Assembly (NCBI RefSeq): GCF_014193895.1
Contig: NZ_BLZR01000002.1
Coordinates: forward strand, 62,001-126,000
From: Clostridium fungisolvens
GTDB taxonomy: Bacteria; Bacillota; Clostridia; Clostridiales; Clostridiaceae
DNA: 64,000 nt
Reading direction: 5' to 3'
The position numbers and the translations under genes are program-made. Below, one piece after another: positions 37,366 to 46,356 of the stretch. The notes beneath the pieces are model-generated. The model saw nothing but the letters and a program-made list of their open reading frames with translations. It did no database searches and had not been told where the DNA came from. Positions within the stretch are counted from its first letter, which is position 1, and every line of letters begins with the position of its first letter.

Positions 37366-37380
37366 TTGAAAAGGTTATCA
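37366..37380. promoter_or_regulatory. cre-like site in the divergent ABC/sensor promoter region
   Basis: TTGAAAAGGTTATCA fits the CcpA consensus WTGNAARCGNWWWCA except at the central C. It lies 126 bp upstream of the binding-protein gene, so carbon catabolite control is plausible. Confidence 0.4.
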
Positions 37381-37422
37381 CATAAATATATAATTTAAAT
37401 TAAGCTAGTTTCGTGGGGTGAT

Positions 37423-38394
37423 TTGATGTCTGCAAAAACACGTATAATATTTCAATCAGTAGCAATCGTTATATTATCAATTATTTTAATAATGTTTATC
37501 GGATATAAAAAAATGCAAAACGTACTTCTTCAAAATCGTATTCAGTCTTATGTAGAAACTATGAAGATCCAATCGCAAAATATAGATTACTTTAGAAAAC
37601 TCATCGAGAACATTACCGATTATTCAATTAATTCTCCTCAAGTCATTGATTCACTTAAGGATACTTCATATAATTCTACTGTAACTAATAGCTTGTCTGA
37701 CTTGAGATCTATAAATCTTGATATAATTGGATCTACCATCTATTCTTCTAATGGGCTTAGATATGAAAGCAATAGCAATTATAATTTTCCATCCTTTGAT
37801 TCATTTTCTAAGACAAAAGAATATACTAACTTTATTAAGACCTCTAAAAGCTCAATGTGGATGCTGTGTTCAGACGATATTCCTAAATATAGATATACTA
37901 ACTCAAAAAGCACTAACGTAGTATCCTATATATCAAAGATATATGATGTTTCTTCTTCCTTAGGAATAGTTATCGTCAATATAACTACAGGTTCATTTAT
38001 GGATTACTTTTCATATGATGTATTTGATTCTAAGTTCTCTCTTTCAGTATACACTCCTGGAACTGATCCAATATATGAATACGGTGACCAAGCCCTAATA
38101 CCACCAAAGGAGCCAGACCTTATGAATATTCTTTCTTCTGGAAAGAATTATACTCTTAGTAAAGATAAAACCAAATTAATAATCGTAGAAAACTTACTAG
38201 ATAAAGACACTTATGTCATAAAAACTATCTCCTTAGATAACTTCTATAAAGAGACTGGCAAGCTAAAAGCTTCTTTTGTACTGATAGCTATTGTATTACT
38301 TATGACACTTATCTTACTTTATAGCAGGTTTGTGAATAATATATTAAACCCAATAATATCTCTTCATGATAAAATGATTCAATATCATGATTAG
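37423..38394 (+). CDS. Truncated YesM-like sensor (TM-extracellular-TM only)
   Basis: 323 residues: one N-terminal TM (about 8-28), an extracellular sensor of about 240 residues with Cache-like character, a second TM (about 284-304), and then only the first residues of a HAMP linker (NPIISLHDKMIQYHD) before TAG. The histidine kinase or AraC output domain expected for this architecture is absent, and an R2 repeat starts about 15 bp after the stop. Probably a decayed gene, though it has a good SD (GGGGTG) and an intact frame. It could instead act as a stand-alone sensor. Confidence 0.75.
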   Translation: MMSAKTRIIFQSVAIVILSIILIMFIGYKKMQNVLLQNRIQSYVETMKIQSQNIDYFRKLIENITDYSINSPQVIDSLKDTSYNSTVTNSLSDLRSINLDIIGSTIYSSNGLRYESNSNYNFPSFDSFSKTKEYTNFIKTSKSSMWMLCSDDIPKYRYTNSKSTNVVSYISKIYDVSSSLGIVIVNITTGSFMDYFSYDVFDSKFSLSVYTPGTDPIYEYGDQALIPPKEPDLMNILSSGKNYTLSKDKTKLIIVENLLDKDTYVIKTISLDNFYKETGKLKASFVLIAIVLLMTLILLYSRFVNNILNPIISLHDKMIQYHD

Positions 38395-38407
38395 CATCTT
38401 ATGAAAA

Positions 38408-38595
38408 AATCACTGAAGCGACTTTCTTCAGTGTTTTTTTGCGCATCTGCCTTTCCGAATGAATATGAGGAAAACTTGGCAGGCGACATATTCTTCTTTT
38501 TTATTCTTTAAATTATATGATATTTTAAGTCGTTGCTCATATTTATCCACAGATATACTTGAGTTATAAATTCCTAAAGAATAAAAAAATATACT
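38408..38595 (+). repeat. R2 repeat, copy A (full, uninterrupted)
   Basis: About 190 bp. It starts with the terminator hairpin CACTGAAG/CTTCAGTG plus T7. Next is a palindrome CTGCC..TTTCC/GGAAA..GGCAG. Then a segment bounded by TTTTTTATTCTTTA and TAAAGAATAAAAAAA. This copy has the uninterrupted target TTGCTCATATTTATCC in which copy B carries a MITE. Confidence 0.8.
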
Positions 38596-38610
38596 TTCTC
38601 TATAAATAAA

Positions 38611-38646
38611 AAAAATTCGCTAAGAGTCTTCTTAGCGAATTTTTTG
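38611..38646. terminator. Terminator of the YesM-like kinase gene
   Basis: Perfect stem AAAATTCGCTAAGA / TCTTAGCGAATTTT with U-runs, directly after the stop codon at 38647 (minus strand). Confidence 0.87.
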
Positions 38647-40398
38647 CTACTGCTTTTCTCTTCTTGCTAATTTTATTATGACAGTAGTCCCTTTATTAGG
38701 TTGGCTTAATATGCTAATACCATACTTACTCCCATACTCTAATTTTATTCTCTCATCTACATTCTTCAACCCATACCCCCCAGATTTACTCTTATCCAAG
38801 TTATCGAATTCATCTAGCATTTTAGGGTCAAATCCCTTACCGTTATCTATAACTTCAAAAATCAACATATCATCATATTTCATCCCATTAATTTCTATCT
38901 TACCATTTTCCTTCTTGCCCCTAACTCCATGTTTTAATGCATTCTCAACTATAGGTTGAATAGTGAGCTTAAGAATATATTCATCAAGGATATCATCAGG
39001 GATATTATATAAAATCTGCAGTTCATTAGGAAATCTCATCTGCTCTATAACAACAAAGCTCTGTATTAAACTTATTTCCTCGCTTATTGTTATATACTTT
39101 TCTCCCTTATGCAAACTCATTCTGAAAAACCTCGAAAGAGCCATAGTGATTTTTTCAATATCAGGCTCCTTTTTTATTTTTGCCATCCAAACAATTGTGT
39201 CTAAAGTGTTATATAAAAAATGAGGATTTATCTGAGCTTGCATCGCAGCTAATTCTAATTCTCTCTGTTTTTCCTTTTCCTCATTATTTTTAATAATAAG
39301 CTCATCTATTCTTTCTACCATATCCACATATGCTTTTTCCAATTCAAAAAACTCATCATGTATCTTAGTTTCTTTAGCTATGCCAATACTTTGTTTTCCT
39401 CCTTTAAATCCCTTCATGGCAGCTTGCAATCTTCTTAAAGGTTTTAAGATATATGCAACGGTTAAAAATGAAAGTGCTATAGCAATCACTGCACTTACTG
39501 TTGATATAATCCATACGTTATAACTTATTTGCTTAGTTATAATATCAATGTTTTCTTCTTTTATATACGTAAGTATATACCAGTTAAATCCTATATCTTT
39601 AAGTTGTTTATCAAAGGAAGTATTGGCAACTACCATTTTCTCTCCCTTGAAGTCTATATGATTCAAATTTTTACCCATGATAGAACTAAACTTATAATCA
39701 TATATAGTTTCACCTATACTGTCACTATCCATTGAAGACATTATTTTACCTTCACTGTTTACAATCATAGAAAAGCTATTATTAACAAGTAAATGATTAT
39801 ATATTTTAATAAGATTATTAGATTTAACATAGGTTACTAAGTATCCATTTATTCTTCCAGTATCTAAATTTCTAAACTTGCGACCAATCATTATATACGC
39901 TTGTCCGTTTTTATCTTTAACCACTCCGTCGCTATATGTTATCTTACCCGAATCATCAATCTTATCTAGAAAATTCTTATCAGGTAATGACAGATTTTCA
40001 TCATCTGCCATCCTGTAGCTCTTTCCTTCCTTTGTTATTATGACCACATCTGCAATATTATCATATTCTTTCATCTGAGATAGCAACTGCTCTTTTATAC
40101 GTCTTTGCTTTTCCTCATAAGTTATTGAATCATCATTTATTATTTGATTATAGACTTGTCTAGATAAAAGCCTCACTGAAGCCATATTCACATCATTTAT
40201 TACTAGATCCATACTTTGACAAAGCTCACTTTGAGCAGAATATAAATAAGCAGTTAAATCACTATATATTATCCTATTAGAGTAAAAATTCATTACTGCA
40301 GAAATTATTATAGTTACAACCATTAAGGTTATGGCTGTAATCCTAAAAAAACTATTATATAAGCTCCCCTTTTTTAGAATAAGTTTCTTTTTTAACAT
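38647..40398 (-). CDS. YesM-type sensor histidine kinase
   Basis: 583 residues. TM1 near 18-38, an extracellular Cache-type sensor (about 40-290), TM2 near 293-316 and a HAMP domain. A coiled segment rich in Glu/Lys follows. The His_kinase box is MQAQINPHFLYNTLDTIVW with the phospho-His in NPHFLYN. The C-terminal HATPase has N box QPIVENALKHGV, DNGKGFD and GGYGLKNVDERI. Cognate partner is most likely the YesN-like regulator at 32.4 kb, on the far side of the ABC operon. The separation of kinase and regulator by the transporter is unusual. Confidence 0.93.
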   Translation of the reverse strand: MLKKKLILKKGSLYNSFFRITAITLMVVTIIISAVMNFYSNRIIYSDLTAYLYSAQSELCQSMDLVINDVNMASVRLLSRQVYNQIINDDSITYEEKQRRIKEQLLSQMKEYDNIADVVIITKEGKSYRMADDENLSLPDKNFLDKIDDSGKITYSDGVVKDKNGQAYIMIGRKFRNLDTGRINGYLVTYVKSNNLIKIYNHLLVNNSFSMIVNSEGKIMSSMDSDSIGETIYDYKFSSIMGKNLNHIDFKGEKMVVANTSFDKQLKDIGFNWYILTYIKEENIDIITKQISYNVWIISTVSAVIAIALSFLTVAYILKPLRRLQAAMKGFKGGKQSIGIAKETKIHDEFFELEKAYVDMVERIDELIIKNNEEKEKQRELELAAMQAQINPHFLYNTLDTIVWMAKIKKEPDIEKITMALSRFFRMSLHKGEKYITISEEISLIQSFVVIEQMRFPNELQILYNIPDDILDEYILKLTIQPIVENALKHGVRGKKENGKIEINGMKYDDMLIFEVIDNGKGFDPKMLDEFDNLDKSKSGGYGLKNVDERIKLEYGSKYGISILSQPNKGTTVIIKLARREKQ

Positions 40399-40529
40399 TT
40401 TGACTCCTTACTAGAGCGTTTATCTATACATTTTAACCAGCTCCAAAAAACGTTTACACAAGATATAATAAAATTTCATCTAATATATCTAACTATACAT
40501 GTACCTCTCAATATCGAATTGAAATGCAA

Positions 40530-40628
40530 TGGATGAACCACTTCATAATTAAACTTTTATTTTCAAATTCTCCTCTCAGAACCCAGATGAGTTTTAAAAA
40601 TAGATTTCGGATTAAAGTGTTTCATCTT
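40530..40628 (+). mobile_element. 99-bp MITE, copy 4
   Basis: Termini TGGATGAACCACTTC and AAAGTGTTTCATCTT, central CTCCTCTCAG/CCAGATGAG. TA follows at 40629-40630; the left TA is lost (AA). Confidence 0.8.
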
Positions 40629-40667
40629 TATCTATATTATATTGTTAATGTAATATGCTGTAAATAC

Positions 40668-40958
40668 ATAAAAAAGTTGATGAAGCAACCCTTCTTCAGC
40701 GACTTTTTTTGGCATCTGCCTTTTCTCAACGTATGTGAAGAAATTCTGGCAGGGGCCATATTCTTCTTTTTTATTCTTTAAATTATATGATATTTTGAGT
40801 CGTTATTCATATAGATGAACCACTTCGTAATAGAATTTATATTTTTAAATTCTCTCACCAGAACCCGTGAGAGTTTTAAAAATAGATTTCGGATCGAACT
40901 TGTTCATCTTTATTTATCTCCACATATACTTGAGTTATAAATTCCTAAAGAATAAAAA
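40668..40958 (+). repeat. R2 repeat, copy B, interrupted by a MITE
   Basis: Leading hairpin GATGAAGCAACCCTTCTTCAGCGAC, core GCATCTGCCTTTTC...GGCAGGGGCC, then the TTTTTTATTCTTTA...TAAAGAATAAAAAAA segment as in copy A. It is split at 40812-40910 by a 99-bp MITE. Confidence 0.8.
40812..40910 (+). mobile_element. 99-bp MITE, copy 5, nested in R2 copy B
   Basis: Termini TAGATGAACCACTTC and AACTTGTTCATCTT, central CTCTCACCAG/CCGTGAGAG. TA on both sides (40810-40811, 40911-40912). R2 copy A has CATA-TTTATCC at the same place, so insertion with TA duplication can be read directly. Confidence 0.9.
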
Positions 40959-40983
40959 AAACACCTGCGTAGGTGTTTTTTAT
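40956..40983. terminator. Terminator of the Frm2-like nitroreductase gene
   Basis: Stem AAAACACCT/AGGTGTTTT with loop GCGT and U-runs in both directions. Confidence 0.85.
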
Positions 40984-40990
40984 CCCTTCA

Positions 40991-41590
40991 TCATTTGAAA
41001 ACTTTAATTCTTTCATCTATTGGCATAAAACTCTTTTCTCCGGGAATATGTAGTGGTTTTCCAAAAGGCATCTGTGCTATTAGTTTCCATTCATCGGGTA
41101 TACTCCAAGTTTTTTTTACTTCATCATCAATCAAAGGATTATAATGTTGAAGTGAAGCTCCTAGGCCTTCTATTTCTAGTGCAGTCCAAATTATATACTG
41201 AAGGATCCCCGAAGACTGCTCTGACCAGATAGGAAAATTATCTTTATATAATGCAAACTGTTCTTGTAATCCCTTCACAACAGCTTGATCTTCAAAATAT
41301 AATATAGTTCCGTGACCCTTACTGAAAGAATCTATCTTTTCCTCTGTTTGTGCAAAATTTCCTTCAGGAACTATCTTTCTTAAAGCTTCCTTGGTAATCT
41401 CCCATAACTTTGTATGATGTTTATCCAATAACAATACTGCTCTACAACTTTGTGAATTAAAAGAAGTAGGAGCGCATTTAACCGCTTCCTCCACCATATG
41501 TGCAATTCTTTCATCTGGTATTGTAGAATCATCACTAATTGCATAGATTGACCTTCTGCTTTTAATAGCAGTGTAAAAATCAATTATCAT
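40991..41590 (-). CDS. Frm2-like nitroreductase family protein
   Basis: 199 residues, nitroreductase fold. N-terminal FMN-binding AIKSRRSIYAISDDS and the helix EEAVKCAPTSFNSQSCRAVLL. C-terminal GASLQHYNPLIDDEV and MPFGKPLHIPGEKSF are marks of the Frm2/YdfN group (small oxidoreductases linked to lipid or redox stress). SD AGGAGG 7 nt before ATG. Stand-alone, no regulator adjacent. Substrate unknown. Confidence 0.9.
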   Translation of the reverse strand: MIIDFYTAIKSRRSIYAISDDSTIPDERIAHMVEEAVKCAPTSFNSQSCRAVLLLDKHHTKLWEITKEALRKIVPEGNFAQTEEKIDSFSKGHGTILYFEDQAVVKGLQEQFALYKDNFPIWSEQSSGILQYIIWTALEIEGLGASLQHYNPLIDDEVKKTWSIPDEWKLIAQMPFGKPLHIPGEKSFMPIDERIKVFK

Positions 41591-41685
41591 CTTTCTGCCT
41601 CCTATTTTTAATTGCTACTTAAAGATTATTTTAATAACTTATTAGTACGTTATATTTTTAACCTTCATAGGAGGCTTTATGTATT

Positions 41686-42099
41686 TTATAATAAACCTTG
41701 TATCTTATTCCATATATCTATATTGTTCTTTTTTAAATTGATTATTTTAAAGTCCTTATTAACAAATGCATGAACTGTTTTTCCTTTAGCTAATGTAATA
41801 TTATCTGCATCTCTTATTACTTCATATGAGAATACAACTTTTGCACCATTAAGTTCTTCAACCCAAGTTTTAATTGTAACCTCATCTTCATACTTAGCTC
41901 CAACCATATATCTGCAGTTACTTTCTACTAAAGGCATCATTATGCCGTTATTCTCCATATCACTATAGCTAATTCCTGATTCTTTTATAAACTCTGTTCT
42001 TCCAACCTCAAACCACGCATAATAGTTTGAGTGGTGAACTATTCCCATCTGATCAGTTTCTACATATCTTACCTTAATTTTTGTTTCACTTATATTCAT
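41686..42099 (-). CDS. Acyl-CoA thioesterase (4HBT/YbgC type)
   Basis: About 137 residues in the hotdog fold of 4-hydroxybenzoyl-CoA thioesterases. N-terminal strand IKVRYVETDQMGIVHHSNYYAW contains the catalytic Asp (DQMG) and the HHxNY motif, followed by FEVGRTEFIKESGISY. I chose ATG 42099 (GGGGAG 8 nt upstream); the longer frame to 42162 is read through a MITE. Likely hydrolyses acyl-CoA; chain length unknown. Confidence 0.93.
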   Translation of the reverse strand: MNISETKIKVRYVETDQMGIVHHSNYYAWFEVGRTEFIKESGISYSDMENNGIMMPLVESNCRYMVGAKYEDEVTIKTWVEELNGAKVVFSYEVIRDADNITLAKGKTVHAFVNKDFKIINLKKNNIDIWNKIQGLL

Positions 42100-42114
42100 A
42101 TATATCTCCCCATA

Positions 42115-42211
42115 CACAGATAACTTCATAATCAAATTTATATTCTTAAAGGCTCTTGTCAAAATCTATCAGAGTTTTAAAAATAGTCTTACCTATAAAG
42201 TTATCCATCTT
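42115..42211 (+). mobile_element. 99-bp MITE, degenerate copy 6
   Basis: Ends CACAGATAACTTC and AAAGTTATCCATCTT keep the family pattern and inverted symmetry. The interior has drifted. TA borders both sides (42113-42114, 42212-42213). It sits between the patatin and thioesterase genes. Confidence 0.6.
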
Positions 42212-42236
42212 TATTAAACTATATAAAAGATTGAAT

Positions 42237-43094
42237 TTATAACCATGCCTTCAATCTCTCATAATTCTTTTTTGCATCTTCATAACCTAAGTCATAAAGT
42301 CTATACAATTTTTCCGGTCTTTTTTCTAATCTATCAACTTGCAGATCCTCACTTGGCCTTAATATGAATACATTTCCTTCCTTCTCCATATCACCAGCTA
42401 AATCTAAAGTCTTATTATAAACATCGTGTCTACTTACCATAGCCTTTGATAAACCCTTGTATTTAGAATACACTCTATCTACAACCCATTTCCTCTTGAA
42501 AGCTTCTTTTCTGTATCCATCAGGCCTAGTCAATATTACCACATGCTTTTTATTGCCATCATTGATAGATTTCTTTAATGGTATTGGATCAGATATGCCT
42601 CCATCCAATAGATTATAATCATTGTATTTAACCACTGGTGCAACAAATGGCAGGCTACTAGATGCACGTATAATTTTTAGAATCTCATCATTGTCTTTAA
42701 AACACTGATTTTTTTCCACATAAAATGGTTCTCCAGTTACGCAATCAGTTGCTCCGATTACAAATTTTTGTTCTGAACTGAAAAAAGTATCGTAATCGAA
42801 AGGATCTAATTCATTTGGTATTCTATTATACACGAAATCTATTCCAAATAAACTTCTCTCCTTTATCATATTTCTATAACTTAAATATCTATGATCTCTC
42901 ACGTACCCTATATTAATTCTTTTGTTTCTCTCAAATTGTTTAGAAATATATGATGCTGCATTACATGCGCCTGCTGAAACCCCTATTATATATGGGAAGT
43001 GTAAAGACTTTTCCAGGAAGAAATCTAGTATACCGGCTGTATATACTCCCCTTAAGCCGCCTCCTTCAAGTACTAATCCTATATCTTTCATCAT
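42237..43094 (-). CDS. Patatin-like phospholipase family protein
   Basis: 285 residues. Oxyanion loop GGGLRG (residues 11-16), nucleophile elbow GVSAG with Ser40, and catalytic Asp164 in LLDGGISDPIP give the complete Ser-Asp dyad of patatin lipases (RssA/YjjU-like). No signal peptide, so it acts inside the cell on lipid acyl esters. C-terminal third is helical and charged. Start ATG ATG; the second is equally possible. It is followed on the same strand by the thioesterase after a degenerate MITE. Confidence 0.92.
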   Translation of the reverse strand: MMKDIGLVLEGGGLRGVYTAGILDFFLEKSLHFPYIIGVSAGACNAASYISKQFERNKRINIGYVRDHRYLSYRNMIKERSLFGIDFVYNRIPNELDPFDYDTFFSSEQKFVIGATDCVTGEPFYVEKNQCFKDNDEILKIIRASSSLPFVAPVVKYNDYNLLDGGISDPIPLKKSINDGNKKHVVILTRPDGYRKEAFKRKWVVDRVYSKYKGLSKAMVSRHDVYNKTLDLAGDMEKEGNVFILRPSEDLQVDRLEKRPEKLYRLYDLGYEDAKKNYERLKAWL

Positions 43095-43242
43095 ATCACC
43101 TTCTACTTTTTATTTACTTTATTATACTAAATTGTTTCAATTTATAATAGTAGAAATATTGAAGTAACAATTTATACAATATAATCATATACTAGTGAAT
43201 GTGGAGTCCATATACATAAATAATATTAAGAAAGGATATACA

Positions 43243-44175
43243 ATGCTCACTGATAGAGAATATATTATTCACTCTTTAGAATTTAACCTTTTCTTTTTGA
43301 GGATCGCAAGAGAACATACCATCTTCTTATCAGCTTCACTTCCCCTAAAAAATTTAAACACCATAAAACAAGCAAATGTCTTCAAAAGAGCATATGAAGA
43401 TCTTCTTTCAAGAGCTATTTTACTTAGTACAAACGATCAGATTAGCAACGATTTAGTTAACTCTGGAGAGTTTCTTACAGAATATACCCTTGATGCTGAA
43501 AAAATCACCTCTCAGCTGACAGGAATACCTATCGAAACAAGTATTACTAAACAAGAAAGCATTATTTTTAGGTCCACTTTACCAAGATCAAGGCAAGATA
43601 ATATAGTAGCACAGATATCTGCAATTAATGACGAGGCCATTCGCCTTACTACAAGTGTAATAGCATTTCAAACTAAGTTACTGAATGACATCTTAAGTTG
43701 TAAAGCTTTTAGCTACACTTATCCTTTAATGTTAGACCACGTTACAAGAGAAGCTCAATTCGCAGTTATGACTTTAAGGAAACTACAAATGAAGGATACA
43801 ATAGATACACTTAATGAGATAATAAATTTTGAAATAAATTGGACTAGAATCATGGATGAGCATTCTAAATTCATAAGAGGTTATTTAGATCCTTCAGAGA
43901 CAGCTTTATTTGATACTGCTGATGGATTCTCAAATGATTTAGATAAATTACTTGCTTCAACCTTAGCACTTGAAGATAGTCCAGAAGATTTAGCTAGAGT
44001 TACTAGAGAAACCATAAATCAAGTTACAAAACTAAGAGATTTTAAAAATCAAGGTACCGAGGGTATATTAACTTGTAAAATCAAATCTATTATTCCTCCT
44101 TTATTATCAGACCATGTACTTCGAGAAGCAAATTACTACCTTAAGCTCTTAAAGACCTTTAAAACAATAAAATAG
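43243..44175 (+). CDS. DUF2935 domain protein
   Basis: About 310 residues, all helical. Two related halves: each has an Asp-His-x-x-Arg-Glu-Ala motif (LDHVTREAQFAVMTL and SDHVLREANYYLKLL), and the N-terminal half starts LEFNLFFLRIAREHT. This is the DUF2935 pattern known in Bacilli and Clostridia. The repeated H and E residues could bind metal as in ferritin-like bundles, but this is inference. I start at ATG 43243 (AGAAAGGA upstream) rather than 43195. Monocistronic with a strong terminator. Confidence 0.85.
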   Translation: MLTDREYIIHSLEFNLFFLRIAREHTIFLSASLPLKNLNTIKQANVFKRAYEDLLSRAILLSTNDQISNDLVNSGEFLTEYTLDAEKITSQLTGIPIETSITKQESIIFRSTLPRSRQDNIVAQISAINDEAIRLTTSVIAFQTKLLNDILSCKAFSYTYPLMLDHVTREAQFAVMTLRKLQMKDTIDTLNEIINFEINWTRIMDEHSKFIRGYLDPSETALFDTADGFSNDLDKLLASTLALEDSPEDLARVTRETINQVTKLRDFKNQGTEGILTCKIKSIIPPLLSDHVLREANYYLKLLKTFKTIK

Positions 44176-44186
44176 TTCATATATGC

Positions 44187-44241
44187 AAAGGTGGCTGTGG
44201 TAAAACCATTTAATAAATAGTTTTATCACAGCCACCTTTTT
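44187..44241 (+). terminator. Terminator of the DUF2935 gene
   Basis: Arms AAAGGTGGCTGTGGTAAAAC and GTTTTATCACAGCCACCTTT (one GU-type mismatch), then TTTGGG. Confidence 0.88.
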
Positions 44242-44367
44242 GGGTTAATAATTTATTCTAACTTTCCTAAAATAAAAGGAAAATTTATTTTCTAATTCTT
44301 AATTAATTTTTTAGAAATAATTTAAACTTTTATTAAGTCTAGATCATAGTTGCAATATTACAGGAAT

Positions 44368-44865
44368 CTAATTTTTAAATTTAAGATATTTAAGAGGGCT
44401 AACTCCATCTCTTGCTTTAAGAAGATCACCTCTTACTGCCATCATATAAAATCCTACAGTAAATAGGATTACAAATGGTCCAAGTAAATTACTTATAAAA
44501 ACTGCTATTAAAAGTGTATGATTAGCATAATTATAAACATTCATAAATGGAATATTAATATGCTTGAATTTATTGTATGCGAAAAATATTCCGCTAAGAA
44601 ATAATGCTGCAAAAGCAACTCCTATAGTTGCGTAAAGAACAATTCCAATTAAAGTAGGTATTTCTAGAGTTTTATAATATAGTATAAACACATCAAAATT
44701 ACCGTAAATAACTGATTTAAAAGCCTTCATTATTGTATAAAATATAAGTCCTGCGATTGAAACAATTAAATCAAATCTTAATAATTTTCCAAAGGATTCA
44801 CCTTTAAAAGTATGGTATAAATGAGGTTTAAAGAGACTTATTTTTAATTCATTTAGAAGATTCAA
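44368..44865 (-). CDS. Membrane protein of unknown family (about 165 residues)
   Basis: About four hydrophobic segments (near residues 30-50, 68-90, 120-140 and 143-155 from the proposed start), with a basic N-terminal ELKISLFKPHLYHTF. ATG at 44895 has no SD. A TTG at 44865 has GGGG 8 nt upstream, giving MNLLNELK, so I use TTG. It follows the PTS IIC gene after a hairpin, so read-through from the PTS operon is possible. No family recognised with confidence; loosely like DUF1189-type proteins. Confidence 0.6.
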   Translation of the reverse strand: MNLLNELKISLFKPHLYHTFKGESFGKLLRFDLIVSIAGLIFYTIMKAFKSVIYGNFDVFILYYKTLEIPTLIGIVLYATIGVAFAALFLSGIFFAYNKFKHINIPFMNVYNYANHTLLIAVFISNLLGPFVILFTVGFYMMAVRGDLLKARDGVSPLKYLKFKN

Positions 44866-44908
44866 GATCAAAACCCCTTTCAAAATTTTTAGCATATTTA
44901 TATGTACA

Positions 44909-44936
44909 TAGGTGGTTACAAGTATGTAACCACCTA
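44909..44936 (-). terminator. Hairpin after PTS IIC gene
   Basis: Perfect stem TAGGTGGTTACA/TGTAACCACCTA with a 4-nt loop, but only a weak U-tail on the minus strand (TGTACATATA). Probably a partial terminator. Confidence 0.6.
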
Positions 44937-44965
44937 TATTTTATATTATATACTATATTGTCTTT

Positions 44966-46294
44966 TTATACAGATGCATTTTCAGCTGTATTGTAAGATT
45001 TTTCTTCTTGGAAGTATTGCTTATCAACAGTTCTGATGAATGGATAGTAGCAAAGGAATGCTACAGCTAATTCTACTATTTGTAGTAATGCTCCTCTAAC
45101 ACCAGCTATTAAGAATCCACCGAATACTGCAGGAGTTGTCCAAGGAATTATAACTCCTGAAGGTCTTGGAACTAATCCAGTAGAGATTGCTATATAACAA
45201 ACTACTGCAAGAACCATTGGTGTCAATATGAATGGTATCATCATTATTGGGTTAAGAACTACTGGAAGACCGAATGTTATAGGTTCATTGATGTTGAATA
45301 AACCAGGAAGTATAGCAAGTCTACCAAGTTTCTTACATTGTTCAGACTTACATAAGAAGATCATAGTTAAACATAATGCTAATGTAGAACCAGAACCACC
45401 TAATTGTAAGTATATTTCTTGGAATTGTTGAGTAATAACGTGTGGTAATGCACCGCCAGCCTTAAATGCTGTTAAGTTATCAGCTGATAATGAAAGCCAG
45501 ATTGGTGACATAACTGAACCAACAACGTTAGCACCATGAATACCAAATACCCAGAATAAGCCTATGAATAGGTTCGCAATAAGTGTTGCACCTAAACTAT
45601 CTCCTAATGAAGTTAATGGAGCTTGAAGTATCTTGTAGATGAATCCATGTACTGTGTGGTATGAAGTAAATGTGAATAGAAGTCTTACAACATCAAAGCA
45701 AGCTATTACCATGAAAGCTGGGATAAGTGCTGAGAAGGCTTTAGATACAGTTGGAGGAACTCCTTCTGGCATCTTGATAACCCATCCTCTAACGTTTACA
45801 AATCTTATTATTTCAGTAGTGAAGATTGCTGTAAACATACCAACGAATAATCCTTTTGATCCAAGCCATTCCATTGGTATAACACCAGTTATATCATAAA
45901 CTGTCTTTGAATCTGCAGGAGTAAATGTTGTTGCAAATGGTGTAAGTATAAAGAATGCTACTAGTGCTATAGCACCACTACTAATTCCTTCTAATTCATA
46001 GTGAAGTGATAAGCTGTTTGCTATACCATATACTACAAAGATTGTCATTATTGACATTGTTGCGTCAAAAGGTATTGTAAAGAATGATTTCCAGTTTGCT
46101 CCAAAGATACTAGCCATTAAGTCTAAGAATCCTTGAATTGGGAAGTTTGCCACTAAAAGTGACATTGCACCGATGATCAGTAATGGCATTGCAAGCATGA
46201 AACCATCACGGATTGCTAATAAATATCTGTTACCAGAGATTTTAGCAGCTACGGGCATAAGCTTTTCTTCTAATAAGTCCATAGGTTTTGACAT
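44966..46294 (-). CDS. PTS lactose/cellobiose family EIIC permease
   Basis: 442 residues with about ten membrane segments. Start DLLEEKLMPVAAKISGNRYLLAIRDGF is the classical CelB/LicC N-terminus. LFNINEPITFGLPVVLNP is the substrate-contact signature of this EIIC family (conserved Asn-Glu). It forms the membrane channel for a beta-glucoside- or chitobiose-like sugar together with the EIIB and EIIA upstream. No 6-phospho-beta-glucosidase is encoded beside it, so the sugar cannot be deduced. Confidence 0.95.
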   Translation of the reverse strand: MSKPMDLLEEKLMPVAAKISGNRYLLAIRDGFMLAMPLLIIGAMSLLVANFPIQGFLDLMASIFGANWKSFFTIPFDATMSIMTIFVVYGIANSLSLHYELEGISSGAIALVAFFILTPFATTFTPADSKTVYDITGVIPMEWLGSKGLFVGMFTAIFTTEIIRFVNVRGWVIKMPEGVPPTVSKAFSALIPAFMVIACFDVVRLLFTFTSYHTVHGFIYKILQAPLTSLGDSLGATLIANLFIGLFWVFGIHGANVVGSVMSPIWLSLSADNLTAFKAGGALPHVITQQFQEIYLQLGGSGSTLALCLTMIFLCKSEQCKKLGRLAILPGLFNINEPITFGLPVVLNPIMMIPFILTPMVLAVVCYIAISTGLVPRPSGVIIPWTTPAVFGGFLIAGVRGALLQIVELAVAFLCYYPFIRTVDKQYFQEEKSYNTAENASV

Positions 46295-46356
46295 AATTTT
46301 TATCTCCTTTCAAATTTAAAAAATATATAATGAAAAAATTTCAAACTAATTAATAA

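Noticed and set aside
41625..41690. Plus-strand AGGAGG-ATG near 41661-41681 as a small gene
   Set aside because: The frame ends after about 20 codons and lies at the end of a gene on the other strand; taken as chance.
42100..42162. Longer N-terminus for the thioesterase
   Set aside because: It would be read from MITE sequence and lacks an SD. The ATG at 42099 has both SD and the family's usual N-terminus.
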